Below are positions 8,208 through 16,794 of a DNA stretch of 64,000 bases, in pieces. Source of the stretch: Hyphomicrobiales bacterium (lineage in GTDB: Bacteria > Pseudomonadota > Alphaproteobacteria > Rhizobiales > Xanthobacteraceae); assembly GCA_016185205.1 (NCBI GenBank), contig JACPOA010000064.1, forward strand, positions 62,001 to 126,000. The letters are read 5' to 3'. The position numbers and the translations under genes were made by a program. Numbering within the stretch: the stretch's first letter is position 1; each line of letters starts with the position of its first letter. The notes beneath the pieces were generated by a model, which saw only the letters and a program-made list of their open reading frames with translations, ran no database searches and was not told where the DNA came from.

Positions 8208-9152
8208 TTGCGCACACTGCTCGACACACGCTTGCTGCCGGCGATAGCGGTTGCCGCCATCGTCATTGTGCTGCCGTGGTTTTTCCCGTCGGCTTTCTAT
8301 TATCGCATCGGCGCGCTGGTGTTCATTTTCGCGCTGGCGGTCGTCGGCCTCAATCTGCTCATGGGCTTTGCCGGTCAGGTCAGCCTCGGTCACGCCGGCT
8401 TTCTCGGCATCGGCGCCTATTCCGTCGCCATCGGGCCGGTCTATTTCGGCATGCCGTCATGGCTGAGCCTGTTCGCCGGCGCGGTGCTGTCAGGCCTCGT
8501 CGCGTTCCTGGTGGGGCGGCCGATCCTGCGGCTCAAAGGGCATTATCTCGCGGTCGCAACGCTCGGGTTCGGTTTGCTGGTGGCCATCGTGCTCAGCAAC
8601 GAAGCCGGCTGGACCGGCGGACCGGACGGCATGAGCGTGCCCAAGCTCACGCTGTTTAGTTGGAGCGTGCGCAGCGCGGATGCCTGGTACTGGATCGCCG
8701 GCACGACATTTGTCGGCGGATTTATCCTCGCGCTCAATCTGATGCAGAGCCCGACCGGGCGTTCGCTGCAGGCCATTCATGACAGCGAGATCGCGTCGCT
8801 GGTGCTCGGCATCGACGTGGCGAGCAAGAAGCTGACGATCTTCATCATCTCGGCGATGTATGCCTCGGTGGCCGGATCCTATCTGGCGCTGTTCAACGGC
8901 CACGTCACGCCGGATGTCGCCGGATTCCTGCGCTCGATCGAACTGGTCGCCATGGTCGTGCTCGGCGGCATGGGATCGATCGTCGGCTCGCTGGTCGGCG
9001 CCATCGTGCTGGTCGTGCTGCCGCAGGTGCTCACGGTGTTCCACGAATACGAACAGGCCTTGCTCGGCTTGATCGTGATGGTTTTCATGATCTTCTTGCG
9101 CCGGGGCATCGTGCCCTCGCTTGCCGCGATCCTGCAGGGATGGCGCAAATGA
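8208..9152 (+). CDS. livM: ABC transporter permease, LivM type
   Basis: 314 aa. The likely start is TTG 8208, 2 bp after the livH stop; no ATG or GTG lies nearby in frame, and the open frame otherwise runs back through livH. LivM features: NLLMGFAGQVSLGHAGFLGIGAYSVAIG, a conserved GHAGF segment, then LRLKGHYLAVATLGFGLLVAIVLSNEAGWTGGPDG and VVLGGMGSIVGSLVGAIVLVVLPQVL. About nine membrane helices. Its C-terminus overlaps the livG start (ATGA), showing translational coupling. The rare TTG start may tune stoichiometry. Confidence 0.88.
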   Translation: MRTLLDTRLLPAIAVAAIVIVLPWFFPSAFYYRIGALVFIFALAVVGLNLLMGFAGQVSLGHAGFLGIGAYSVAIGPVYFGMPSWLSLFAGAVLSGLVAFLVGRPILRLKGHYLAVATLGFGLLVAIVLSNEAGWTGGPDGMSVPKLTLFSWSVRSADAWYWIAGTTFVGGFILALNLMQSPTGRSLQAIHDSEIASLVLGIDVASKKLTIFIISAMYASVAGSYLALFNGHVTPDVAGFLRSIELVAMVVLGGMGSIVGSLVGAIVLVVLPQVLTVFHEYEQALLGLIVMVFMIFLRRGIVPSLAAILQGWRK

Positions 9153-9937
9153 CGATCCTGGAAACCGATCGGCTGGCCATCACCTTCGGCGGCGTGCGCG
9201 CCATCGATGGGGTGAGCATCTCGATCGCCTCCGGCCAGGTGTTCTCCATCATCGGACCGAACGGTTCCGGCAAGACCACGCTGTTCAATCTGGTGTCGGG
9301 CATTTACCAGCCGAACGACGGCAGCATCCGGCTTGCCGGCGAAACGGTGACGGGCTTGGCCCCCGACCAGCTGGCGCGGCGCGGGCTGTCGCGCACGTTT
9401 CAGAATCTGCAGATTTTTTCCCGCATGTCTGTGCTGGAAAACGTCATGGTCGGCCGCCATCGTCATGAACGCACCGGTGTTCTGGCCGATCTGCTGCATT
9501 GGCCGACGGTGGCGCGCCAGAACCGGGCGACCCGTGAAGCGGCGCTCGCCGCGCTTGCCCGCGTCAGTCTCGCCGACGCGGCCGATCGTCCGGCCGGTTC
9601 GCTCGCCTATGGCGCGCTCAAGCGGCTCGAAATCGCGCGAGCGCTGGCCAGCGAACCGTCAGTGCTGCTGCTCGATGAACCGGCCGCCGGCTGCAATCCG
9701 ATCGAGACGCAGGACATCGATCACGTCATCCGCTCCATCGTGCAGGGCGGCATCACCGTCGTGCTGGTCGAGCACGACATGCGGCTGGTGATGAATATCT
9801 CCGATCGGGTGCATGTGCTGGCGAGCGGCCGCACGCTCACCGAAGGCACGCCCCAGGAAGTGCGTTCCAATCCGGCGGTGATCGAAGCCTATCTCGGCGT
9901 TCACGGTTCGCAGGAGGCCGGCCGTGCTTTCGATTGA
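9149..9937 (+). CDS. livG: ABC transporter ATP-binding protein, LivG type
   Basis: 262 aa if started at ATG 9149, which overlaps the livM stop as ATGA; ATG 9140 in the same frame is an alternative but its ribosome-binding site would be too close. Walker A is GPNGSGKT, the Q-loop region is FQNLQIFSRMSVLENVMVGRHRHERTG, the signature region is SLAYGALKRLEIARAL (GALKRL in place of the usual LSGGQ-type sequence, common in LivG) and Walker B is VLLLDEPAAG. Provides one of the two ATPase halves of the importer. Confidence 0.9.
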   Translation: MTILETDRLAITFGGVRAIDGVSISIASGQVFSIIGPNGSGKTTLFNLVSGIYQPNDGSIRLAGETVTGLAPDQLARRGLSRTFQNLQIFSRMSVLENVMVGRHRHERTGVLADLLHWPTVARQNRATREAALAALARVSLADAADRPAGSLAYGALKRLEIARALASEPSVLLLDEPAAGCNPIETQDIDHVIRSIVQGGITVVLVEHDMRLVMNISDRVHVLASGRTLTEGTPQEVRSNPAVIEAYLGVHGSQEAGRAFD

Positions 9938-10625
9938 GAACGTCAAGAGCGCCTATGGCCGCATCGAGGTGCTGCACGGCGTCACGCTGCATGTCGAGGC
10001 CGGCGAGATCGTCACTTTGATCGGCGCCAATGGCGCCGGCAAGACCACGCTGCTGCACGCGATTTCCGGCGTGCAGCCGATCACGGCCGGCACCATCCGG
10101 TTTGAAGGCAATCCGATCGAGCAGCGGCCGGCGCATGCGCGGGTGGGGCTCGGCATCTCGCAAGTGCCGGAAGGCCGCCAGCTGTTCGAGCCGCTGTCGG
10201 TGAAAGACAATCTGCGACTCGGCGCCTGGTCGCGCCGCGACGACGATCTGGAGCCGGAGCTGGCGCGTGCGCGCGAAATGTTCCCGATGCTGGAAGCATT
10301 TTGGGAGCGGCCGGCCGGGACGCTGTCCGGCGGTCAACAGCAAATGCTCGCGATCGGCCGCGCCTTGATGGCCAAGCCGCGGCTGCTGCTGCTGGACGAG
10401 CCGTCCATGGGGCTGGCGCCCAATCTGGTCGACCACGTGCTGGCGGTGATCCGCGCGCTCAAGGACGATAAGCTCACCATCCTGCTGGTGGAGCAGAACG
10501 CGCGTGCCGCGCTCGCCATCGCCGATCGCGCCTATGTGCTGGAAACCGGCCGCATTACGCTCTCCGGCACCGCCGCCGAAATCCAGGCCGACGCCCGCGT
10601 GCGCGACGCCTATTTGGGAATCTAG
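9924..10625 (+). CDS. livF: ABC transporter ATP-binding protein, LivF type
   Basis: 233 aa from GTG 9924, with AGGAGG 7 bp upstream inside livG; the two genes overlap by 14 bp. Walker A is GANGAGKT, the signature is LSGGQQQMLAIGRAL and Walker B is LLLLDEPSMGLAP, followed by an H-loop region variant VEQNARAALAIADRAYVLETG, in which the switch His position reads QNA as is usual for LivF. Second ATPase half of the importer and last gene of the operon. Confidence 0.92.
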   Translation: MLSIENVKSAYGRIEVLHGVTLHVEAGEIVTLIGANGAGKTTLLHAISGVQPITAGTIRFEGNPIEQRPAHARVGLGISQVPEGRQLFEPLSVKDNLRLGAWSRRDDDLEPELARAREMFPMLEAFWERPAGTLSGGQQQMLAIGRALMAKPRLLLLDEPSMGLAPNLVDHVLAVIRALKDDKLTILLVEQNARAALAIADRAYVLETGRITLSGTAAEIQADARVRDAYLGI

Positions 10626-10672
10626 GGAATGCCAGTGCTGATGGCCCATCGCTGCGTTCGTGGCAGCGCATG

Positions 10673-10748
10673 GTCGCTAACGGTGCATAGCTGACAATGG
10701 CCGGAACCGGGGTTGAATGGGTCGGTCGTGAATGACCCATGGCGGACA
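10673..10748. repeat. Dispersed intergenic repeat, copy B
   Basis: GTCGCTAACGGTGCATAGC, then AATGGCCGGAACCGGGGTTGAA and GGGTCGGTCGTGAATGACCC. It matches copy A (2313-2384) over most of ~65 bp and ends in GGCGGACATTCG, related to the end of copy C (AGCGGACATCG). It lies between livF and the low-GC orphan gene. The surrounding stretch 10626-10897 holds no gene I can support. Confidence 0.65.
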
Positions 10749-10897
10749 TTCGATGGGTTGCTCGCCAAGACGCGGATTTTCTCTCACGAAGCGGCGAACT
10801 TCTTACGGGTCCCAGATCGCAATGTGACGATGCGCGGACAGAAAGCTCAGAACTCGACCCGGCGTAAACTTGAAATGATCCAGCACGAGATATTATC

Positions 10898-11905
10898 CTA
10901 TATCCCGAATCTCTTTTGAGTTCTCAGTATGTAACTTATTTCCTTAGCTGGACTTTTGAGTTCCGCCTCTAGGAGCTTGGCGTGCCTATTCGCAATTTCC
11001 ACTAAGCCTTTTGCCGATTTTCCCCATCTGATTTTAACCAGGTCCTCAATCATTTCAGCTGACGCAACAAAAATCGCGCCAAGTGCGCCCAATCGAAAAT
11101 TGATACCGTGGACTTTGAGATGTTTTTCGTGCTGGAACATTAGCCATTCCAATTTTTGTTCAGCTTCTTTAGCCGTCAGTTGCTGCCGTGTGACATCATT
11201 CATCCACGTTCGGAGGCCAGCAAGATAACCTTGCGCATCGACATCGCTTTTAAAATCAAAAATTTGTTCCCAGGGGGTTAAATCGCTCGGCATAGGCAAC
11301 TTGCCGATAACAACTTGAACTATGCTTTCGGGGATTTTACCGATGTATTCATGCCTAATCCCTTCCGGAATCAATAATTCACCCTCTATCACCGGACTTG
11401 CATTTAATCCGTCGAAACGTTGCATTTTTTTTGCCAAAAGTCGGGCATTAAACTGTTCCAAAGAAACAGCATTCTCTACATATTTTGTTATGATCTTCTC
11501 GAACTCTTTCTCGTGTGCATCCAAAGATGATTTTAGGATTTCAGGGAGTATCTTTCTCAAATCATCAAACGCTTTCATTGCGCTTTCTTGGGCCACCAAC
11601 AAGGTTGCCCATTCAACCATCTCTTCGCGGGGGGACGACACACCCACCATTTTTTTTACGACCCCATCTAGCGTTCCGGGATCGAACGCGATCTCCTTGC
11701 TTGCTAGGTATTCGAGATCATTCGACAAGTTCAAATGATAATCGGCATCGTCAACATATTTTTTGTCCTTCCGTCTGCCATCCTGTATCACCCCATCGAG
11801 TTTCGGCACTGCGATGCGGTCGAACAGCAGTACGGTTTGTTTGAGCGAAGAAGGATATCTGGTGCCAAGAACAGCAATTTTCGCGGACATCGGAGATTTT
11901 GCCAT
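10898..11905 (-). CDS. Hypothetical protein in low-GC island
   Basis: 335 aa from ATG 11905, chosen because GAAGG stands 8 bp upstream; a GTG at 11938 would add 11 residues. I do not recognise the family. The protein is soluble, mostly helical in appearance and charged, with a Lys/Glu-rich middle (KSSLDAHEKEFEKIITKYVENAV) and a hydrophobic patch near GINFRLGALGAIFVASAEMIED. Base composition is clearly AT-richer than its neighbours, and codon choice (TTT, AAA, ATT, GAT) differs, which suggests horizontal acquisition. It is flanked by dispersed repeats (copy B upstream, copy C downstream) and points against the surrounding operons. No transposase, integrase or toxin motif is seen. Confidence 0.7.
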   Translation of the reverse strand: MAKSPMSAKIAVLGTRYPSSLKQTVLLFDRIAVPKLDGVIQDGRRKDKKYVDDADYHLNLSNDLEYLASKEIAFDPGTLDGVVKKMVGVSSPREEMVEWATLLVAQESAMKAFDDLRKILPEILKSSLDAHEKEFEKIITKYVENAVSLEQFNARLLAKKMQRFDGLNASPVIEGELLIPEGIRHEYIGKIPESIVQVVIGKLPMPSDLTPWEQIFDFKSDVDAQGYLAGLRTWMNDVTRQQLTAKEAEQKLEWLMFQHEKHLKVHGINFRLGALGAIFVASAEMIEDLVKIRWGKSAKGLVEIANRHAKLLEAELKSPAKEISYILRTQKRFGI

Positions 11906-12086
11906 TTCATCGACCTTCGACCGAGATTGGCAGTTCACGGCCTGCCACGCAGGTCGTGCTGCTCTAAAGTGTCACCAACTTGCCAGATCGCACAATGCCT
12001 CGGCCGGCGAGTGCCATTACTGGCGCTGGTGACGAGCGTTGGAAGGGTGAAGGTCGCTCTTGGCACTTAGCGTCATTCGCGGCGGC

Positions 12087-12123
12087 GCACCATTTTGGTC
12101 GCCAACGGCGAATAGCGGACATC
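12087..12123. repeat. Dispersed intergenic repeat, partial copy C
   Basis: GCACCATTTTGGTCGCCAACGGCGAATAGCGGACATCG resembles the 5' part of copies A and B (GTCGCTWACGGTGCAKAGC). It lacks the GGCCGGAACCGG core, so it is a partial or diverged copy. It sits on the other side of the orphan gene from copy B. The rest of 11906-12231 shows no gene I can support apart from the hairpin at 12182-12210. Confidence 0.4.
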
Positions 12124-12181
12124 GACCAACTGTTGCTCCGCAACCTGGATTAATGACTACGCGGCCTCGTTTATTTACGCA

Positions 12182-12210
12182 TGATCCCTCGGTTCGAGCC
12201 CGAGGGATCA
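12182..12210. repeat. Perfect 11-bp inverted repeat (hairpin)
   Basis: TGATCCCTCGG (12182-12192) and CCGAGGGATCA (12200-12210) are exact reverse complements around the loop TTCGAGC. The inner 5-bp stem with a TTCGAGC loop looks like a tRNA T-arm, but there is no matching 5' acceptor strand, D-arm or anticodon arm upstream. It may be a transcription terminator-like or repeat-derived hairpin; no T-run follows. Confidence 0.55.
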
Positions 12211-12231
12211 CGCGCGAAAAGCGCTTAGGGA

Positions 12232-12245
12232 TTGACGTTGGTCAA
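12232..12245 (+). promoter_or_regulatory. FNR-type box upstream of thioesterase
   Basis: TTGAC-GTTG-GTCAA is a perfect dyad of the TTGAY-N4-RTCAA type. Its centre at 12238.5 is 71 bp before the thioesterase start codon, leaving room for a class II promoter with a start near 12280. The -10 region (CATTAA at 12266-12271) is weak. Confidence 0.6.
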
Positions 12246-12309
12246 GCTAAGCGCGCCGCAACTGACATTAAAACAGACGATAGCTGAGACGGTGAGGAGG
12301 GTTACGAGT

Positions 12310-12726
12310 ATGAAGGAAAGCCTTCGGCCGGGCGTGTCGCTGGTCAACCGCGTTCAAGTCGATCGCGACCGCACCATTGGATTCATGGGTGAGGAAGGCC
12401 GCGTTTACGGCACCCCCTATCTGGTGCGCGATATCGAAATGACCTGCCGCCAGCTGATCCTCGATCACGGCGATGCCGGCGAGGACTCGGTCGGCACCGA
12501 CGTTTCGATCAAGCATCTGGCGCCGACTTTGCTCGGCATGACGGCCGAGATCACCGCCACCGTCAGCGCCGTGGAAGGTCGCAAGGTCACCTTCGCGGTC
12601 ACGGCCACGGACGATCTCGACCAGATCTGCAGCGGCACCCACGGCCGTTTCGTGGTCGATGTCGGCAAGACCGTCGAGCGCCTGAAGGCCAAAGCTGCCA
12701 AAGTCGCCGCCGCCAAAGCGAAATAA
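12310..12726 (+). CDS. Hotdog-fold thioesterase (FlK-like)
   Basis: 138 aa from ATG 12310, with GAGGAGGG about 9 bp upstream. The hotdog-fold layout resembles fluoroacetyl-CoA thioesterase FlK: Thr in GRVYGTPYLV, Glu in RDIEMTCRQ and His in VSIKHLAPTLLG occupy the positions of the FlK Thr-Glu-His active site. It probably hydrolyses an acyl- or aryl-CoA to free acid plus CoA. Next to phenylacetate and benzoate genes, a role in rescuing CoA trapped as aromatic thioesters is plausible. The C-terminus is Lys/Ala-rich (ERLKAKAAKVAAAKAK). It has its own FNR-type box. Confidence 0.8.
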   Translation: MKESLRPGVSLVNRVQVDRDRTIGFMGEEGRVYGTPYLVRDIEMTCRQLILDHGDAGEDSVGTDVSIKHLAPTLLGMTAEITATVSAVEGRKVTFAVTATDDLDQICSGTHGRFVVDVGKTVERLKAKAAKVAAAKAK

Positions 12727-12792
12727 TCGCTGCCGGCGGGCGCGGAAAAGCCCACAAAAACAGGCGCGCGGGCGCGGTCGCGTGCCATTCGA

Positions 12793-12806
12793 TTGATTTA
12801 ACTCAA
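12793..12806 (+). promoter_or_regulatory. FNR-type box upstream of iorA
   Basis: TTGAT-TTAA-CTCAA matches TTGAT-N4-ATCAA at 9 of 10 positions. Its centre (12799.5) is 76 bp before the iorA start codon. The putative target is the long run of overlapping genes from 12876. The -10 element is not clear. Confidence 0.55.
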
Positions 12807-12875
12807 TTACGTCCGGCGGTATTTCGAGAATGATGGCGCCCTAGGAGAGCAGGGCTCCGCCATCTGGGAGGATAG

Positions 12876-14696
12876 ATGTCCGAAACATTGGAGGCCGTCG
12901 CGCCGTCGGCCGTGAGGCCGAACGATGTGCGGCCGTTGACCGGCAATGAGGCGATCGCGCGCGGCGCCTGGGAGGCAGGCGTCAAGGTCGCCGCCGCCTA
13001 TCCCGGTACCCCGAGCACCGAAATCCTCGAGACCATGGCCGAATTTCCGGCCGAAGACGTGCACGCCCAGTGGTCGACCAACGAAAAGGTCGCGCTCGAC
13101 GTCGCCATCGGCGCTTCCTTTGCCGGGCGCCGCGCGCTCTGTGCCATGAAGCATGTCGGCCTCAACGTCGCCGCCGATGCCTTCATGTCGCAAACCTATA
13201 TCGGCGTGAATGGCGGGCTGGTCATCGCCGTGTGCGACGATCCCGGCATCCACAGTTCGCAGAACGAGCAGGACTCGCGCATCTACGGGATGCTCGCCAC
13301 CGTGCCGATCCTCGAGCCGAGCGACGCGCAGGAGGCGCTCGATTTCACGCGCCTGGCCTTCGATCTGTCGGAGCTGTTCGACACGCCGGTGATCGTGCGC
13401 TCGACGACGCGGCTGTCGCACACCCGCAGTCCGGTGGCGATCGGCGACCGCAACGAGCCGCCGCCGCGCCCGTTCATCGACAAGCCGTCGAAGAACGTCA
13501 TGATCCCGGCCTATGCGCGGCCACGCCATGGCGTGGTGATCGAGCGCGAGGCCAAGCTGAAAGCCTATTTCACCGAGTCCTCGCTCAATCGCTGGGAGAA
13601 GGGCGACACCGGCTTCGGCGTCATCACCGCCGGCACTTGCTATCCGTATGTGCGCGAAGTGCTGCCCGACGCCAACGTGTTGAAGCTCGGCGCCTCCTGG
13701 CCGCTGCCGGATGACTTGCTGCGCCGTTATTGCCAATCGGTCGAGCGCATCTTCGTGGTCGAGGAACTCGAGCCGGTGATCGAAAAGGAAATCCAGGCGC
13801 TCGGCTTCAAGGTCGAGGGTAAGTGTTTCTTCCCGCGCACCGGCGAATTGTCGCCCGAACTGGTGCGCGCCGGTTTCGAGCAGGCCGGTATTTTAGAACC
13901 GCGCCCGCAGCAAAAAACCTGGACGCCGGAACCGCTGGTGCGTCCGCCGGTGCTGTGCGCCGGTTGTCCGCACACCTCGGCCTTCATGGCGGTGCGCGCC
14001 TCGGGCGCGCGCGTCGCCGGCGATATCGGCTGCTACACTTTGGCCTGCCTCGATCCGTTGCGCGGCATGGACACCACCGTGTCGATGGGCTCCTCGATCG
14101 GCAACGCCGTCGGCATGGCGAAAGCCGGCGAGACCAAGCCGGTGGTCGCCACCATCGGCGATTCCACCTTCCTGCATGCCGGCATCCCGCAGCTCATCAA
14201 CGCGGTCTACAATCAGGCCAATATCACGGTGATGCTGCTCGACAACGGCATCACCGCCATGACCGGCGGCCAGCAGCATCCCGGCACCGGCAAGACGCTG
14301 CGGAACGAGCCGGCGCCGAGGGTGGACTACGAAGCGCTGGTGCGCGCGGTCGGCGTCAAGTGGGTGCGCAAGGTCGATAGCTACGATCTTGCCGCCGTGC
14401 ATCAGTCATTGCGCGACGCCATCAATTACCGCGGCGTGGCCGTGCTGATCGCCGACCGCCCCTGCGTGCTCGACCCGGTCAAGATCAAGGGCCCGCCCTT
14501 CACGGTCGTCACCGAGCAGTGCAACGCCTGTCAGGCCTGCATGAACATCGGCTGCCCGGCCATCACCTGGAGCGACCAGTCGTTCGAAGGCCGCCACAAG
14601 GTGCAGATCGACCAGTCGCTTTGCATCGGCTGCACGCTGTGCGCTCAAGTCTGTGCCGTCGACTGCATCAAGATCGTGGCGCCGGTGATGCAATGA
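12876..14696 (+). CDS. iorA: Indolepyruvate/arylpyruvate ferredoxin oxidoreductase, alpha subunit
   Basis: 606 aa. Oxidatively decarboxylates aryl-pyruvates (e.g. phenylpyruvate) to aryl-acetyl-CoA, reducing ferredoxin. Order of domains: pyrimidine-binding domain (GNEAIARGAWEAGVKVAAAYPGTPSTEI), central domain, TPP-binding domain (VLCAGCPHTSAF; GDIGCYTLACLDPL; TIGDSTFLHAG; LLDNGITAMTGGQQHPGTG) and a C-terminal pair of [4Fe-4S] motifs (CNACQACMNIGCPAI; CIGCTLCAQVCAVDC). The length fits IorA. Its stop overlaps the iorB start as ATGA. Placed before phenylacetyl-CoA oxidation genes, it would feed phenylalanine-derived phenylpyruvate into the pathway. Confidence 0.9.
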   Translation: MSETLEAVAPSAVRPNDVRPLTGNEAIARGAWEAGVKVAAAYPGTPSTEILETMAEFPAEDVHAQWSTNEKVALDVAIGASFAGRRALCAMKHVGLNVAADAFMSQTYIGVNGGLVIAVCDDPGIHSSQNEQDSRIYGMLATVPILEPSDAQEALDFTRLAFDLSELFDTPVIVRSTTRLSHTRSPVAIGDRNEPPPRPFIDKPSKNVMIPAYARPRHGVVIEREAKLKAYFTESSLNRWEKGDTGFGVITAGTCYPYVREVLPDANVLKLGASWPLPDDLLRRYCQSVERIFVVEELEPVIEKEIQALGFKVEGKCFFPRTGELSPELVRAGFEQAGILEPRPQQKTWTPEPLVRPPVLCAGCPHTSAFMAVRASGARVAGDIGCYTLACLDPLRGMDTTVSMGSSIGNAVGMAKAGETKPVVATIGDSTFLHAGIPQLINAVYNQANITVMLLDNGITAMTGGQQHPGTGKTLRNEPAPRVDYEALVRAVGVKWVRKVDSYDLAAVHQSLRDAINYRGVAVLIADRPCVLDPVKIKGPPFTVVTEQCNACQACMNIGCPAITWSDQSFEGRHKVQIDQSLCIGCTLCAQVCAVDCIKIVAPVMQ

Positions 14697-15634
14697 GAGA
14701 TCCAGTCACCACCGTGCGTCCCGCCGCCTGGCCGAAAACCCCGGCGCTGAAGGTCGGTCCCGCGGATGATGCCTGCAACGTCCTGATCGTCGGCGTCGGC
14801 GGGCAGGGCGTCATCATGGTGTCCAAGGTGCTGGCGCTGCTGGCGCAGAGCCAGGGCTTCGAAGTCAAGCAGAGCGAAGTGCACGGCATGGCCAAGCGCG
14901 GCGGCTCCGTGTTCAGCCATGTGCGCTTCGGCAAACGGGTCTGGTCGCCGACCATTCCAAAAGGCGATGTCGATATCCTGGTCGCGCTGGAATGGGCCGA
15001 AGGCCTGCGCTGGCTGCCGTTCCTGAAAGCCGGCAGCGGCATCTTCATCTGCGACACCAAACGCATCGTGCCGCCCTTCGCCTGTCTCAACCGCAAGCCG
15101 GGCGCGCCGATGCGCTATTCGAAAGAGACGCCGGCCGAAGTGGTCGCCCATGTCGGCGAAGCCTACGCCATCGACGCCACCGACATGGCCGAGCAGCTCG
15201 GCAATGAGCGCGCGGCCAACGTCGTGCTGCTTGGCGCGCTGTCGACGGCCTTGGATTTCTCGAGCACGGATTGGGAGCGCACGGTCGCCGAATTCGTGCC
15301 GAAGAAGACGATCCCGGTCAATCTGGAAGCGTTCCGCCGCGGCCGCGGCTGGATCGAGGATGCGCGCACCTCAACGCCGGCGGTCGATGTGCCGGCGCCG
15401 ACTCCGGCGACGGCTGCGCCTTATCGCATCCGCCTCGATATCAATCCCGCCTGGTGCAAGAGTTGCGACATCTGCGTGAAGATGTGCCCGGAGCGCTGTC
15501 TGATTCTCAATGCGGAACGCATCGCAGAACTGGCCGCGCCGGATAAATGCACCGGTTGCCGGCTGTGCGAATGGCTGTGCCCGGATTTTGCCATCCGCGT
15601 GAACCTCGACGCGCCGGAGGCGCTGGCCCGATGA
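14693..15634 (+). CDS. iorB: Indolepyruvate ferredoxin oxidoreductase beta subunit fused to a 2[4Fe-4S] ferredoxin domain
   Basis: 313 aa. Residues ~25-215 are the IorB/gamma-type domain (VLIVGVGGQGVIMVSKVLALLAQ; SEVHGMAKRGGSVFSHVRFG; ERAANVVLLGALST). After a Pro/Ala linker (TSTPAVDVPAPTPATAAP) comes a C-terminal bacterial ferredoxin module with two motifs, CKSCDICVKMCPERC and CTGCRLCEWLCPDF. Ordinary IorB is about 200 aa, so the ferredoxin is an added module. It may hand electrons from IorA, and perhaps from the next oxidoreductase, to a soluble carrier. Start and stop overlap both neighbours as ATGA. Confidence 0.88.
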   Translation: MRDPVTTVRPAAWPKTPALKVGPADDACNVLIVGVGGQGVIMVSKVLALLAQSQGFEVKQSEVHGMAKRGGSVFSHVRFGKRVWSPTIPKGDVDILVALEWAEGLRWLPFLKAGSGIFICDTKRIVPPFACLNRKPGAPMRYSKETPAEVVAHVGEAYAIDATDMAEQLGNERAANVVLLGALSTALDFSSTDWERTVAEFVPKKTIPVNLEAFRRGRGWIEDARTSTPAVDVPAPTPATAAPYRIRLDINPAWCKSCDICVKMCPERCLILNAERIAELAAPDKCTGCRLCEWLCPDFAIRVNLDAPEALAR

Positions 15635-16794
15635 ATGCCATCGATCCCACGCTCACCGGCAAGAATGCGGTGAAGCTGATCTCCGGCAACCACGCCTGCG
15701 CGCTCGGCGCTATCGCCGCCGGCTGCCGTTTTTTCGCCGGCTACCCGATCACGCCCTCGTCGGAAATCGCCGAACGGCTGGCGCGCAGTTTGCCCGAGGT
15801 CGACGGCGTGTTCGTGCAGATGGAAGACGAAATCGCCTCGATCGCGGCCGTGATCGGCGCCTCGATGGGCGGCGTCAAAGCGATGACCGCGACCAGCGGC
15901 CCGGGATTTTCGCTCAAGCAGGAGAATATCGGCTACGCCGCCGGCGCCGAAATCCCGTGCGTCATCGTCAATGTCATGCGCGGTGGCCCGTCCACCGGCA
16001 TGCCGACGCGGCCCTCGCAGGCCGACATCATGCAGGCGCGCTGGGGCAGCCATGGCGATTATCCGATCATCGTGCTGACGCCCGCTTCGGTGAGCGAAAT
16101 CTACAGCGAGACCATCCGCGCCTTCGATCTGGCCGAGCAATGCCGCACGCCGGTGGTGCTGTTGTACGATCAGGTGATCGCGCAACTGTCCGAAACCGTC
16201 GCGCTCGACGGCGCCGGGCACGCGAGCGCGACACGCAAATGGGCGAGCGGGCCGCGCGCCGACTACAAGCCCTATGACGGCGGCAGCGACGCCATCCCCG
16301 CCATGGCCAAGCCGGGCGACGGCTATCGCACCCACACCACCGGCCTGACCCATGGCGAAGACGGCTTCCCGACGCAGAACCCGGAAGCGGTCACCCGCAA
16401 TCTGTCGCGGCTCTTTTCCAAGCTGGAGCGCCATCGCGACCTGATCGACTCATCCGAAGCGCTGCACTGCGACGACGCCGACGTGGTCATCGTCGCCATC
16501 GGCATCAGCGCCCGCGCCGCCACGCGCGCGGTCGAGCAGTGCCGCGCGCAAGGCGCCCGCGTCGGGCTGTTCCGTCCGATCACGTTCTGGCCGTTCCCGG
16601 AAATGCAGCTGCGCCAGGCCACGGCCAACGCACGCGCCGTACTGGTTCCCGAAATGAACACCGGCCAGCTCCGGCTGGTGGTCGAGCGCGTGCTCGCCGG
16701 CATGCCGGTCGAAGGCATTCATCTTTTCAGCGGCGAGGCCATTGCGCCTAGCGACATCGCCGCGCGCGCCACGGCGCTCGCGAGGGGGGCGTGA
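15631..16794 (+). CDS. padG: 2-oxoacid:acceptor oxidoreductase alpha subunit (phenylglyoxylate oxidoreductase PadG-like)
   Basis: 387 aa. KorA/PorA-type alpha subunit with the pyrimidine-binding signature GYPITPSSEIAERLARSLPE, FVQMEDEIASIAAVIGASMGG, MTATSGPGFSLKQENIGYA and VMRGGPSTGMPTRPSQADI. With the next two genes it forms an alpha-beta-gamma 2-oxoacid oxidoreductase. The position between IorAB and PadB suggests it is the phenylglyoxylate:acceptor oxidoreductase that turns phenylglyoxylate plus CoA into benzoyl-CoA and CO2, as in Aromatoleum evansii. A different 2-oxoacid is possible because substrate specificity is not readable. No separate Fe-S delta subunit or NADH-linked PadH is present. 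Confidence 0.75.
   Translation: MNAIDPTLTGKNAVKLISGNHACALGAIAAGCRFFAGYPITPSSEIAERLARSLPEVDGVFVQMEDEIASIAAVIGASMGGVKAMTATSGPGFSLKQENIGYAAGAEIPCVIVNVMRGGPSTGMPTRPSQADIMQARWGSHGDYPIIVLTPASVSEIYSETIRAFDLAEQCRTPVVLLYDQVIAQLSETVALDGAGHASATRKWASGPRADYKPYDGGSDAIPAMAKPGDGYRTHTTGLTHGEDGFPTQNPEAVTRNLSRLFSKLERHRDLIDSSEALHCDDADVVIVAIGISARAATRAVEQCRAQGARVGLFRPITFWPFPEMQLRQATANARAVLVPEMNTGQLRLVVERVLAGMPVEGIHLFSGEAIAPSDIAARATALARGA

Noticed and set aside
12182-12210. Possible tRNA (T-arm-like hairpin with loop TTCGAGC)
   Set aside because: The 5' acceptor strand, D-arm and anticodon arm are absent upstream; the structure is one long hairpin instead.
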